Shown piece by piece: positions 1 to 7,692 of a stretch of 32,202 bases of DNA (positions are counted from its first letter, which is position 1; each line of letters begins with the position of its first letter). The notes under the pieces are model-generated. The model was not told the DNA's origin and did not search any database. It was given only the letters and a program-made list of their open reading frames with translations. The position numbers and the translations under genes were made by a program. The stretch spans positions 1 through 32,202 of the forward strand of contig JARRNT010000048.1 in NCBI GenBank assembly GCA_037384645.1, read 5' to 3'. Origin of the DNA: RI-92 sp037384645. GTDB lineage: Bacteria > Pseudomonadota > Gammaproteobacteria > UBA6429 > Thiohalophilaceae.

Positions 1-152
1 CCTCGCAAGACCCCCTCTCCAACGACGATCGTGATGTCCTCATTTACCTCCTGACTTCCCTGAAAAAATCGCCCGAGAACCTGAATTACCTGATCATCGT
101 CGCGTTCTCCATCCTTGCCATCGCTATCGACCTGTTCTTTGTTTATCTGTAA
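1..152 (+). CDS. C-terminal fragment of an unknown membrane-anchored protein
   Basis: An open frame enters from the left edge and ends at TAA 150-152, giving about 49 residues. The first part is polar (SNDDRDVLIYLLTSLKKSPENL) only in short stretches and the last 22 residues are strongly hydrophobic, forming one likely transmembrane helix that ends right at the C-terminus. This looks like a C-tail anchor or the last helix of a larger membrane protein. The start lies outside the window and I do not recognise the family. The next gene begins 275 bases downstream, so it is probably in a separate transcription unit. Confidence 0.5.
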   Translation, partial: SQDPLSNDDRDVLIYLLTSLKKSPENLNYLIIVAFSILAIAIDLFFVYL

Positions 153-427
153 CCAGGCACGATGTGTTTAATTGTGGCGACAACTGACGCTACAAGCCGC
201 TTTTAGCCGGATGCTATCAGGCAATCACATTAGAATTTTATAAATTACTTACAGATTGGGGGAAAAAAATATAGCTTTATTATGGGAAAGCGAAAATTTT
301 CATGTAAAGTTTATGTATCACCTGCTGAAAGATTCACTTAGCAAGTGTGTGTATTAAAACCACCACAGCGGTGACCAACATATATAACAACATCACACCC
401 TGTCACATTAGCGAGGAGAACATAAAA

Positions 428-1663
428 ATGAAAACGAATCTGCACAGGATATCGGGCTATGCTGCCGCGCTTGCTGTCGCACTGCTCATCTTACCCGTCT
501 CGTCCCTGGTCATGGCGAGCGACAATACCATCATGCTCGGTGCAGCGGTGTCGCTGACTGGCAAGTATTCCACCAATGGCAAGCATACAAAAAACGGTTA
601 CGACCTGGGTATCAAGGTCATCAACGAGCACGGTGGCGTTGTTATTCACGGCAAGCACTACAAGCTGGCAGTCAAATACTACGATGACGAGTCCACCCCA
701 GCCCGTGGCGCCGCACTGGCGGAGCGCCTGATCAACCAGGACCACATCAAGTACATGCTCGGGCCCTATGGCTCAGGGATAACCAAGGCCATCGCACCGG
801 TCACCGAAGAAAACAAGATCCCGATGGTCGAAGCGAATGGAGCCTCACTGCAGCTATTTAATAAAGGCTACAAGTATCTTTTTGCCCTGCTGTCCACCAC
901 TGATCAGTACCTGGCGCCAGCAGTGGCCCTGGCCGCAAAGGAGGACAAACACATCAATCGGCCGGTAAAGGTTGCCGGGGTGTTTCAGAACGATCCGTTC
1001 TCCCAGGATATTCGCGCCGGTGTGTTTGCCGATGCTAAAAAGGATGGCATGAAGATCGTGATCGATGACAAGCTGCCTGCCGACCTCAATGACATGTCCG
1101 CCACCCTGACCAAGGTCAAAGCCCTCAAGCCGGACCTGCTGGTGGTTTCCGGTCACGCCAAAGGCGCAGCCCTGGCCATTCGCCAGATTGCCGAAATGAA
1201 GGTGAATGTCCCCATGCTGGCCATGACACATTGCGATTCCGCCGGCATCATCAAGAAATTTGGTAAAGAGGCAGAATACACCCTCTGCGCCTCACAGTGG
1301 GACCACACGCTGAATTATAAGGACAAGTACTTCGGCACGGCGCAGCATTTTGCTGACCTGTTCAAGAAAACCTACGGCTATGAGCCACCCTATCAGGGCG
1401 CTGAGTCCGCCGCCGCCATCCTGGTTTATGCCAAGGCCTTTGAACACGCACAAAGCCTGAATCCGACGAAAGTCCGTAATGCCCTGGCCAGAACCCACAT
1501 GGAGACCTTCTACGGCAACATCAAGTTCGACAAGGAAGGGCGTAATATTGCCAAGCCGATGGTGCTGTACCAGGTCCAGGACGGAGATTACAAGGTGGTG
1601 AGCCCGGAAAAATGGGCAAACGGAAAATTGCGCTGGCCGACCCCAATGTGGAGCAAGCGTTAA
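428..1663 (+). CDS. ABC transporter substrate-binding protein, branched-chain amino acid (HAAT/LivK) family
   Basis: This 411-residue protein should be the periplasmic binding protein of the five-gene importer that follows. A Sec signal peptide covers about residues 1-30, with a basic start, a hydrophobic core and a likely cut near VMAS/DNT. The mature part opens with IMLGAAVSLTGKYSTNGK, typical of the periplasmic-binding fold type I (LivK/AmiC-like). Length is usual for the family. The ATG at 428 is chosen because GAGGAG (413-418) lies nine bases before it and it begins the signal peptide; a longer frame from 347 lacks these. The ligand cannot be read from sequence: members bind branched-chain amino acids, amides, urea or aromatic acids. 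The neighbouring thiol dioxygenase makes a sulfur compound conceivable, but that is speculation. Confidence 0.9.
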   Translation: MKTNLHRISGYAAALAVALLILPVSSLVMASDNTIMLGAAVSLTGKYSTNGKHTKNGYDLGIKVINEHGGVVIHGKHYKLAVKYYDDESTPARGAALAERLINQDHIKYMLGPYGSGITKAIAPVTEENKIPMVEANGASLQLFNKGYKYLFALLSTTDQYLAPAVALAAKEDKHINRPVKVAGVFQNDPFSQDIRAGVFADAKKDGMKIVIDDKLPADLNDMSATLTKVKALKPDLLVVSGHAKGAALAIRQIAEMKVNVPMLAMTHCDSAGIIKKFGKEAEYTLCASQWDHTLNYKDKYFGTAQHFADLFKKTYGYEPPYQGAESAAAILVYAKAFEHAQSLNPTKVRNALARTHMETFYGNIKFDKEGRNIAKPMVLYQVQDGDYKVVSPEKWANGKLRWPTPMWSKR

Positions 1664-1691
1664 CGCACTGCGCTAAGCGAAAGGACGCGAC

Positions 1692-2594
1692 ATGCTGGAC
1701 AACGTCCTGATCCTGCTCCACCACCCGGTGTTCTCGGTCGACCTGATCGTGAACGGCATGTTGATCGGCGCCATCTTCATGCTCGCCGCCTACGGCATGG
1801 CCCTGGTGTGGGGTGTCATGGATGTGATCAACATTGCCCAGGGCGAGTTCGTGATGCTGGGCGGCTATGTCACCCTGTTCGTGGTGAAACTGGGATTCTC
1901 ACCGCTGGTGGGAATCCCGATCTCCGCCATCGTGTTGTTCGGGGTGGGCTGGGTCATTTACCGGCTGGTAATATTCCGGGTCGTGGAACGCGACGTGTTT
2001 ACTTCGCTGTTGGCCACCTACGGCATCGCCATTTTACTCGCGCAATTGCTTAACGAAACCTTCGGTGCCGACGTGCAAACCGTCAGCACCGGCATGGGCA
2101 CCTGGTTCTTCCTGGATAACAACGTGACCGTAGCAGTGATCAAGGTCATGGCCTTTGTCCTGGCGCTCGCCCTCGGCCTGCTACTCTGGCTATTCCTGAA
2201 GAAATCACGCACCGGTCAGGCAATCCGTGCCACCGCGCAAAACCCGCGTGCTGCCCGCATCCTGGGTATCGATACGCATCACACGTTTGCGATGACCTAC
2301 AGCCTGAGCGCCGCCCTGTGCGGGGCAGCGGGTAGCCTCGCGGTCATGGCCTGGGCGATTCAGCCGTATCTCGGCCTGCCCTATACGGTGCGCTCGTTCA
2401 TGATCGTAGTGGTGGCCGGGGTTGGAAATCTCATCGGTGTTATCCTCGCGGGGCTGGGGCTGGGGGTTGCGGAGAACCTTGCAGGCTTCGTGTTTGGCGC
2501 CGAATTCCAGATCGCGTTTGTGTTCCTGCTAATGATCGCCGTCCTGGTCACGCGTAGCACACTGCTTCGCCGGCAGCGGAAGTATCTGCGATGA
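1692..2594 (+). CDS. livH: Branched-chain amino acid ABC transporter permease, LivH type
   Basis: This 300-residue inner-membrane protein has about eight hydrophobic segments and is the first of the two permease subunits. The LivH signature GMALVWGVMDVINIAQGEF is near residues 35-55, and the cytoplasmic ATPase-contact segment with RATAQNPRAARILGI is near residues 178-195. An AAGGA-type ribosome site lies about eight bases before the ATG. It follows the binding-protein gene by 28 bases and its stop overlaps the next start (ATGA), so it is co-transcribed and probably translationally coupled. Symbol is by family; the substrate is unknown. Confidence 0.93.
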   Translation: MLDNVLILLHHPVFSVDLIVNGMLIGAIFMLAAYGMALVWGVMDVINIAQGEFVMLGGYVTLFVVKLGFSPLVGIPISAIVLFGVGWVIYRLVIFRVVERDVFTSLLATYGIAILLAQLLNETFGADVQTVSTGMGTWFFLDNNVTVAVIKVMAFVLALALGLLLWLFLKKSRTGQAIRATAQNPRAARILGIDTHHTFAMTYSLSAALCGAAGSLAVMAWAIQPYLGLPYTVRSFMIVVVAGVGNLIGVILAGLGLGVAENLAGFVFGAEFQIAFVFLLMIAVLVTRSTLLRRQRKYLR

Positions 2595-3550
2595 AGCTGC
2601 AACATTATCTCCTGATCCTGGCAGTGAGCATCGCGGCACCGTTCCTGATGCATAATTACCTGGTACAGCTGGGTTTTGTCTGGATCATGGTGGTGCTGGC
2701 ACTGAGCTGGGATACAACCGGTGGCCAGATGGGTTACAACTCGTTCGGCAACGTCATCTTTTTTGGCATCGGCATGTACGCCTGTGCGGTTTTCCAGCGC
2801 GATAGCGGTCTCGGCTATTTTCCGGCACTGCTGCTTGGCATGGGAATCGGTGGCGTGTTTGCCATGTTGACGGCAGCCATCCTCGGTAATGCACTGCTCG
2901 GGATGCGCGGCCATTATTTTTCCATTGGCACCCTCGGGCTGGGCGTAGCCTTCGGCGAACTGGCAGGCGGCTGGGATTATATCGGTGCCGGTTCCGGCAT
3001 GACCACGCCGCTGTATCACGGCAACCTGGAAACACGCAATCTGATCTTTTATTTCCTGTTTTTTGCCTGGGCCATCCTCACCTTTTTTATTCTGCGCTGG
3101 TTATATCGCAGTCGTTTTGGCCTGGCGATTAATGCCATCCGCGATAATGAAGAAAAGGCAGAGGCCATGGGCATCCATACCACGCGTTACAAGGTAGCCA
3201 GCTGGATCATTTCGGCCTGGTTCCTGGGGGTCATCGGTGGCGGTGCCGGAAACCTGATGGGATTTATTGATCCCAAGGATGTCGCGTTTTCCGATTCAAC
3301 CTTCGGGGTATACATGATCCTGATGGCCATCACCGGTGGCAAGGGCACCTTGTGGGGACCGGTCATCGGCGCGGTGGTGTTCTATACCTCGCAGGAATTG
3401 TTCTGGACCCTGCTACTGGGCTGGCAACGTGTCGCCATGGGGCTGTTAATCGTCTTGATCGTACTGTTCTTTCCGCAAGGGATCCTGGGCTGGCTACGCC
3501 AACGTTTCCCACAACGGTTTGCCCCCGACAGCAAAACGGCTGATGAGTGA
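2591..3550 (+). CDS. livM: Branched-chain amino acid ABC transporter permease, LivM type
   Basis: This 319-residue polytopic protein is the second permease. The LivM hallmarks are visible: YNSFGNVIFFGIGMYACAVF near residue 50, MRGHYFSIGTLGL near residue 105, and the ATPase-coupling loop SRFGLAINAIRDNEEKAEAM near residues 175-195. The ATG overlaps the livH stop by four bases. It should pair with LivH to form the channel and contact LivG and LivF at the cytoplasmic face. Length is within the family range and no frame damage is visible. Large opposite-strand open frames here are coding shadows. Confidence 0.93.
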   Translation: MKLQHYLLILAVSIAAPFLMHNYLVQLGFVWIMVVLALSWDTTGGQMGYNSFGNVIFFGIGMYACAVFQRDSGLGYFPALLLGMGIGGVFAMLTAAILGNALLGMRGHYFSIGTLGLGVAFGELAGGWDYIGAGSGMTTPLYHGNLETRNLIFYFLFFAWAILTFFILRWLYRSRFGLAINAIRDNEEKAEAMGIHTTRYKVASWIISAWFLGVIGGGAGNLMGFIDPKDVAFSDSTFGVYMILMAITGGKGTLWGPVIGAVVFYTSQELFWTLLLGWQRVAMGLLIVLIVLFFPQGILGWLRQRFPQRFAPDSKTADE

Positions 3551-3564
3551 AAGCAAATAGCGAT

Positions 3565-4311
3565 ATGAGTTCTGCCTTATTAGAAGTTGAGTCAGTCAGT
3601 AAATCCTTCGGCGGTGTTGAAGCCAACCGGGAGATATCGCTGTCAGTACCAGCGGGCAAGATTATCGGCCTGATTGGACCTAATGGTTCGGGTAAAACCA
3701 CCCTGTTCAATTCCATTGTCGGCTATCATCCGATCGACAGCGGCAGTATCCGTTTTTCCAATCGCGAAATCACGCGCTTGCTGACCCCGCAGATCGCACG
3801 GCTTGGCATGTTACGTACCTTTCAGCAGACCCGTATTTACAGCCGCATGTCATGCGTGCAGAACATGCAAATCAGTCTGCCATTACACGAAAAACGATTA
3901 AAGACCCTGTTTCAGCCCTTGCAACGTGCTTCACGGCAACGTATCGAAGACATGCTTGCCTTTGTCGGCCTGCACACAAAACGTCACCTGCTGGCGGGCG
4001 ATCTCTCCTTCGGCCAGCAAAAATTGCTGGAATTTGCCATGGCCCTCATTGCCGAACCGAAACTCTTACTACTGGATGAACCGACAGCGGGTATCAATCC
4101 AACCCTGATCAACGGTCTGATTGAACGACTCAAGGTCGCGAACCGGGAGCTGGGTATCACCCTGTTTATTATCGAACATAACATGCGCGTCATCATGAAC
4201 ATCGCCGATCACATTTATTGCCTGGCCCACGGCCGCATGCTGGCCGAAGGACCACCGGCAGAGATTCAGAACAACCAGACCATCATCGATGCATACCTGG
4301 GAGCAGACTGA
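3565..4311 (+). CDS. livG: Branched-chain amino acid ABC transporter ATP-binding protein, LivG type
   Basis: This 248-residue ATPase energises the importer. Walker A (GPNGSGKTT) is near residue 37, the signature region LSFGQQKLLEFAMAL near residue 150, Walker B LLLLDEPTAGINP near residue 172 and the switch His in FIIEHNM near residue 208. LivG rather than LivF is indicated by the TFQQTRIYSRMSCVQNM segment and the C-terminal HGRMLAEGPPAEI. ATG 3565 is chosen because the protein then starts MSSALLEVESV like relatives. A GTG at 3547 overlapping the livM stop as GTGA is a real alternative adding six residues. Its stop TGA overlaps the next start by one base. Confidence 0.92.
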   Translation: MSSALLEVESVSKSFGGVEANREISLSVPAGKIIGLIGPNGSGKTTLFNSIVGYHPIDSGSIRFSNREITRLLTPQIARLGMLRTFQQTRIYSRMSCVQNMQISLPLHEKRLKTLFQPLQRASRQRIEDMLAFVGLHTKRHLLAGDLSFGQQKLLEFAMALIAEPKLLLLDEPTAGINPTLINGLIERLKVANRELGITLFIIEHNMRVIMNIADHIYCLAHGRMLAEGPPAEIQNNQTIIDAYLGAD

Positions 4312-5174
4312 TGGCTGACGATAATAAAACAGCCCGTACCCGTGGCTATGGTCTGGGTTCCGTCGACAGCGTGATGTCAGTGGATGCCGTCGAGGAAGCC
4401 GCCAGTCAGATAGCACAAAAGCCATCAGTTGATAAACTGCGTAAACTGGTCAACGGCGAACCGTTACTGGAGATTCACGATCTCATTGCCGGTTACGGCC
4501 GCATGGAGATCCTGCATGGCATGGATCTGCTGGTCGGCAAAGGGCAGTCACTCTGTTTGATCGGCCCCAATGGCGCAGGCAAATCCACGGTATTACATTC
4601 CATTTTTGGTTTTACCCACATTATGTCCGGACAGATCCTGAAACAGGGTCAGAACATCACGCGCATGACGCCTGAACAGAAATTACGCCAGACTGGCGTC
4701 GCCTACATCCTGCAGGATAATTCTGTGTTTCCCGATATGACTGTGACAGAAAACCTGCTGATGGGGGGGTATCTGTTGCCAGACCAGCACCAGGTACGCA
4801 GCGCCGTTGAACAGGTTCTCGATAAACACCCGCGCCTGGCGCAACGTCGCAGGCAACGGGCCGGCAATTTATCCGGTGGTGAGCGCCGCCTGTTGGAGAT
4901 TTCGCGTGCCCTGATCATGAACCCCGATATCCTGCTGGTCGATGAACCATCCATTGGCCTGGAACCACGCTATATCGATAGCGTGTTTGAGATCCTGGCC
5001 CGATTACAACAGGAAGAAGGCAAAACCATCATCATGGTGGAGCAAAACGCGAAGAAAGGTCTCGAGTTTGCCGATATTGGCTATGTACTGGTATCAGGTC
5101 AACTGGCACTGGTTGGGACCGGCAATGACCTGCTGCAACAACCCGAAGTGGGTAAACTCTTCCTTGGTGGCTGA
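4311..5174 (+). CDS. livF: Branched-chain amino acid ABC transporter ATP-binding protein, LivF type, with N-terminal extension
   Basis: This is the second ATPase, 287 residues, the last gene of the operon. The LivF core begins only near residue 50 (LLEIHDLIAGYG). Walker A GPNGAGKST is near residue 85, signature LSGGERRLLEISRAL near residue 187, Walker B ILLVDEPSIGLEP near residue 208 and the switch His is replaced by Q in MVEQNAK, which is normal for LivF. About 50 extra residues precede the core (TRGYGLGSVDSV, then a helical EEAASQIAQKPSVDKLRKL), so the protein is longer than the usual 235-240 residues. ATG 4311 overlaps the livG stop by one base (TGATG), fixing the start. The extension's role is unknown. 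The gene converges with the dioxygenase with only 17 bases between stops. Confidence 0.9.
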   Translation: MADDNKTARTRGYGLGSVDSVMSVDAVEEAASQIAQKPSVDKLRKLVNGEPLLEIHDLIAGYGRMEILHGMDLLVGKGQSLCLIGPNGAGKSTVLHSIFGFTHIMSGQILKQGQNITRMTPEQKLRQTGVAYILQDNSVFPDMTVTENLLMGGYLLPDQHQVRSAVEQVLDKHPRLAQRRRQRAGNLSGGERRLLEISRALIMNPDILLVDEPSIGLEPRYIDSVFEILARLQQEEGKTIIMVEQNAKKGLEFADIGYVLVSGQLALVGTGNDLLQQPEVGKLFLGG

Positions 5175-5191
5175 TTACCCAGCCCCTGTAT

Positions 5192-5782
5192 TCAGGGACG
5201 ATCAGTGCCCCACAGGTTAGGCAAAGCCTGGCTGGCATAGCCCGAAATAAAGTTTTTCACCTCGCCCGTGTCCGCGACATACACATGCCGCAGTACAGCC
5301 CCGATATCGGCGCCGTACACATGAATACTGATCGAGACCCGATCCTCAAAGGCATTGCGCACCCGGTGAATATCGCCAATGCGGGGCGAGACGGCTTCCA
5401 CCTGCCCCGCCGCCAAACGGTATTCGCCACTACCGATCAGTTTGCCGGTGTCGTCGCGTTGGAAGGACTCGCACAGCTCGGCGCCGCGCAGGACGCCGAT
5501 AATACCCCACACGGTATGGTCGTGAATCGGTGTGGATTGCCCCGGCCCCCAGACGAAACTGACGACCGAGAATCGCTCTAGCGGATCGCAATAAAGCAGG
5601 TACTGTTGATAGAACTTTGGATCGGGCTGAGCCCAGCTATCCGGTAACCAGTCGTCGCGACGGACGAGACTGGCCAGCAGCTGTTGCCCCTGATCGATCA
5701 GGCTCGATTCTACAACCTCTGCCGCAGAGACCAGCAGGGTCATCTCCCTGAGAAATTCTCGTAGCGGATAAGGGGTAGTCAC
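5192..5782 (-). CDS. Cysteine dioxygenase / 3-mercaptopropionate dioxygenase family protein (cupin)
   Basis: This 196-residue non-haem iron thiol dioxygenase should add O2 to a thiol (cysteine to cysteine sulfinate, or 3-mercaptopropionate to its sulfinate) in the cytoplasm. The cupin core is clear: WGPGQSTPIHDHTVWG gives H87 and H89, and GDIHRV gives H139 as the third iron ligand; H154 and Y156 (IHVYG) match the conserved active-site pair. The position corresponding to the Cys-Tyr cross-link Cys of mammalian enzymes is Gly, as usual in bacteria. The YQQYLLY segment near residue 60 fits Gln-type 3-mercaptopropionate enzymes better than Arg-type cysteine dioxygenases, but I cannot settle the substrate. 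The start is GTG at 5782 because no better upstream ATG exists. It lies 69 bases downstream of the rhodanese gene on the same strand. Confidence 0.88.
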   Translation of the reverse strand: MTTPYPLREFLREMTLLVSAAEVVESSLIDQGQQLLASLVRRDDWLPDSWAQPDPKFYQQYLLYCDPLERFSVVSFVWGPGQSTPIHDHTVWGIIGVLRGAELCESFQRDDTGKLIGSGEYRLAAGQVEAVSPRIGDIHRVRNAFEDRVSISIHVYGADIGAVLRHVYVADTGEVKNFISGYASQALPNLWGTDRP

Positions 5783-5817
5783 AATGTTTGTCCCGTTTGA
5801 CTGTAGCTGTATCGTAA

Positions 5818-5836
5818 ATTATAGAAACAAATTTGT
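5818..5836 (-). promoter_or_regulatory. Candidate promoter and palindromic operator for the thiol dioxygenase gene
   Basis: On the minus strand a perfect TATAAT lies at 5823-5818. Just upstream, at 5827-5836, is the perfect ten-base palindrome ACAAATTTGT, placed in the promoter spacer where a repressor or activator could act. No good -35 box is visible, which would suit a regulated promoter. Predicted transcription start is near 5811, giving a leader of about 29 bases. The dioxygenase could therefore be made from its own promoter as well as by read-through from the rhodanese gene. Confidence 0.35.
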
Positions 5837-5851
5837 GCGCTCGCGCGGCAC

Positions 5852-7477
5852 TTAGTCCCTGAGCGGCCGGAATCGCGCATCGCCATCTTTGGCAATCTGA
5901 GGCACCAGCTCAACTTCCCAGGTCAAATAACCCTGCATGCTGGCAGGGTCTGCCTCGACATGCTCGTATGGTTTGTACCAGACATCGTTCTGCTCGGTTG
6001 TCGACCGTACCATGCCCTCTTCACTCGCCAGGCCGGCCTGGAACCAGGCGCAATTGCCACCTGCCAGCACATCGACATGCAAGCCGGGACACAGTGCCTG
6101 CACTTCTGGGGCAGCCAATTGCGCCAGCACGCCATCGTGGCAGGTCAATACCAGCTGCTGGGATGGGGAAAGGGCATCCAGGGCTTCCTGCAAACGGGCG
6201 CGCACGCCCCACCATGCCCCGGGGATGTGTGCCGATGTGTATTCAACACTGGTCGACAGGTCCAGGATGGCAAGTGATGGGTCACGCAATCGTGCTGATA
6301 ATGTGTCGGGGGATATCGTTGTCACCGTGGCCAAACCCGGTACGTGGCGGGGACGTGGCCCTTGCACTTGTGGCAATTCACCCATGCCACCTGCCAATAC
6401 TGCCACGTCCGGCCAGCCGAGTTGACGCAGCCAGGACGCCGTCATGCTGGCGCGCACTTCAGTATCATCGACCAGCACCAGGCGGGCATTGCGCACACCG
6501 ACATATTCGTCGGTGGCCTGCACCAGTTGCCCGCCCGGCGCGCTACGCGCATCGGGCAAATGCCCGGCATTGAATTCGTCGGCACCGCGGACATCGAAAA
6601 TGAAAAGACTGCGTTCATCGGCCTCGGCCCGCCACGCCTCCAACTGCTTCGCGTCGATGCGCGTGACGCCCGCACGCTCGCCCACCCGATGCGCAGCAGC
6701 CTGGGCCCAGGCCAGGGCCTGCGCCGACGGTGGCGGTGCGATGCGTTGTTGCCCATGCTCCAGGTCCAGTCCGGCAAGCCGCCATCCCATGGTGCCCCCC
6801 TTCAGCGCGGCCACCGGGTTGGGAATCCCCGCATTGATCAGGGATTGCGTGCCGATGATGCTGCGCGTACGCCCGGCGCAGTTGACCACGATCGGGGTAT
6901 TTGCATCAGGTACGAGATCACGTACACGATACACCAGTTCGGCGCCGGGCGTATCAATGCCTCCGGGAATGTTCATGCGCCGGTACTCCTCCAGCGGGCG
7001 GGCATCCAGTATGACGATGGACTCGCCCGCATCGAGCCGCGCCTTCAACGCCTGCGGGGTAATGTGTGGCGTATGACAGGACTGTTCGACAATTTCACCA
7101 AACGCCTTGCTGGGCACATTGATGCCGGAAAACACTTCGAACCGGTGCTTGCGCCAGGCCGCGAGACCGCCGGCGAGTACCCGCACGTTGTGATAGCCGA
7201 GCGCGGACAAGCGCGCGGCCGCACGCTGTGCCAGTTGTGCATCCTCGGTGCCGCCGTCCATGACCACGGTGCGGGTGGTCCGACGCGGCACCAGATCATC
7301 AATCATCAGTTCGAGTCGACTGAGAGGAAGACAGACCGCGAACAACAGGTGCGCCTTCGAAAAGGGACCCTGCTCACGGACATCGAGGAGGGCTAACTCC
7401 TTGTCATCGCCGAGAAATTCTTTGAGCTGTCCGGCAGTAACAGTAACCTGGGCAGGTTTGTGCTGGGTTGTGGGCAT
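5852..7477 (-). CDS. Four-domain rhodanese-like sulfurtransferase
   Basis: This 541-residue soluble protein has four tandem rhodanese domains, roughly residues 10-115, 135-240, 270-370 and 385-485. Each has the LLDVRE/ILDARP/IFDVRG/ILDLST start and an LAGG/LKGG end. The active-loop residue alternates: D74 in domain 1, C200 in CAGRTRS in domain 2, Asp (D337/D338) in domain 3, and C446 in CHDGVLA in domain 4. Domain 2 has the standard Cys-x5-type loop; domain 4 keeps Cys but lacks the usual Arg/Ser. Two domains are thus likely structural. It probably moves sulfane sulfur or handles products linked to the neighbouring thiol dioxygenase; pairing of these families is familiar in proteobacteria. 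ATG 7477 has no clear ribosome site, but no better start is seen. Confidence 0.88.
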   Translation of the reverse strand: MPTTQHKPAQVTVTAGQLKEFLGDDKELALLDVREQGPFSKAHLLFAVCLPLSRLELMIDDLVPRRTTRTVVMDGGTEDAQLAQRAAARLSALGYHNVRVLAGGLAAWRKHRFEVFSGINVPSKAFGEIVEQSCHTPHITPQALKARLDAGESIVILDARPLEEYRRMNIPGGIDTPGAELVYRVRDLVPDANTPIVVNCAGRTRSIIGTQSLINAGIPNPVAALKGGTMGWRLAGLDLEHGQQRIAPPPSAQALAWAQAAAHRVGERAGVTRIDAKQLEAWRAEADERSLFIFDVRGADEFNAGHLPDARSAPGGQLVQATDEYVGVRNARLVLVDDTEVRASMTASWLRQLGWPDVAVLAGGMGELPQVQGPRPRHVPGLATVTTISPDTLSARLRDPSLAILDLSTSVEYTSAHIPGAWWGVRARLQEALDALSPSQQLVLTCHDGVLAQLAAPEVQALCPGLHVDVLAGGNCAWFQAGLASEEGMVRSTTEQNDVWYKPYEHVEADPASMQGYLTWEVELVPQIAKDGDARFRPLRD

Positions 7478-7501
7478 GTTTTATCAGACTGTGTTGCCAG
7501 C

Positions 7502-7510
7502 AATATACCA
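7502..7510 (-). promoter_or_regulatory. Extended -10 promoter candidate for the rhodanese gene
   Basis: On the minus strand TGGTATATT (7510-7502) fits an extended -10 element (TG-N-TATATT, one mismatch from TATAAT). It would start transcription near 7495 and give an 18-base leader to the ATG at 7477. No convincing -35 is present, which extended -10 promoters tolerate. The region is the divergent intergenic between this gene and the MoxR operon. Confidence 0.35.
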
Positions 7511-7692
7511 GAGAATAATGACAGTGCGCGGAATAAGCAATTTTCAGCATAACGTGCCGCCCATGCGTCACATTAAGTCCAGGCCTGCTCAAGGAATGGA
7601 AGATATCCTGGAGTGTGAACATCAGTGTTAACTTTCGCAGCTTATGTGACTACTATAGTCATTCCCTGTCAATCGGAAGATGCATATTCTCC

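Noticed and set aside
153..427. A sigma-54 or sigma-70 promoter upstream of the importer operon
   Set aside because: AT-rich candidates exist (near 253-285) but no -35/-10 pair with acceptable spacing or a GG-N10-GC site was found.
2381..3019. A 212-codon minus-strand frame inside the permease genes
   Set aside because: It lies opposite two well-supported Liv permeases, is full of His and Gln, and has no motif or start signal.
6344..7396. A 350-codon open frame on the plus strand within the rhodanese gene
   Set aside because: It is antisense to a gene with clear family motifs in G+C-rich codons, has no recognisable domain, and has no ribosome site; it is a coding shadow.
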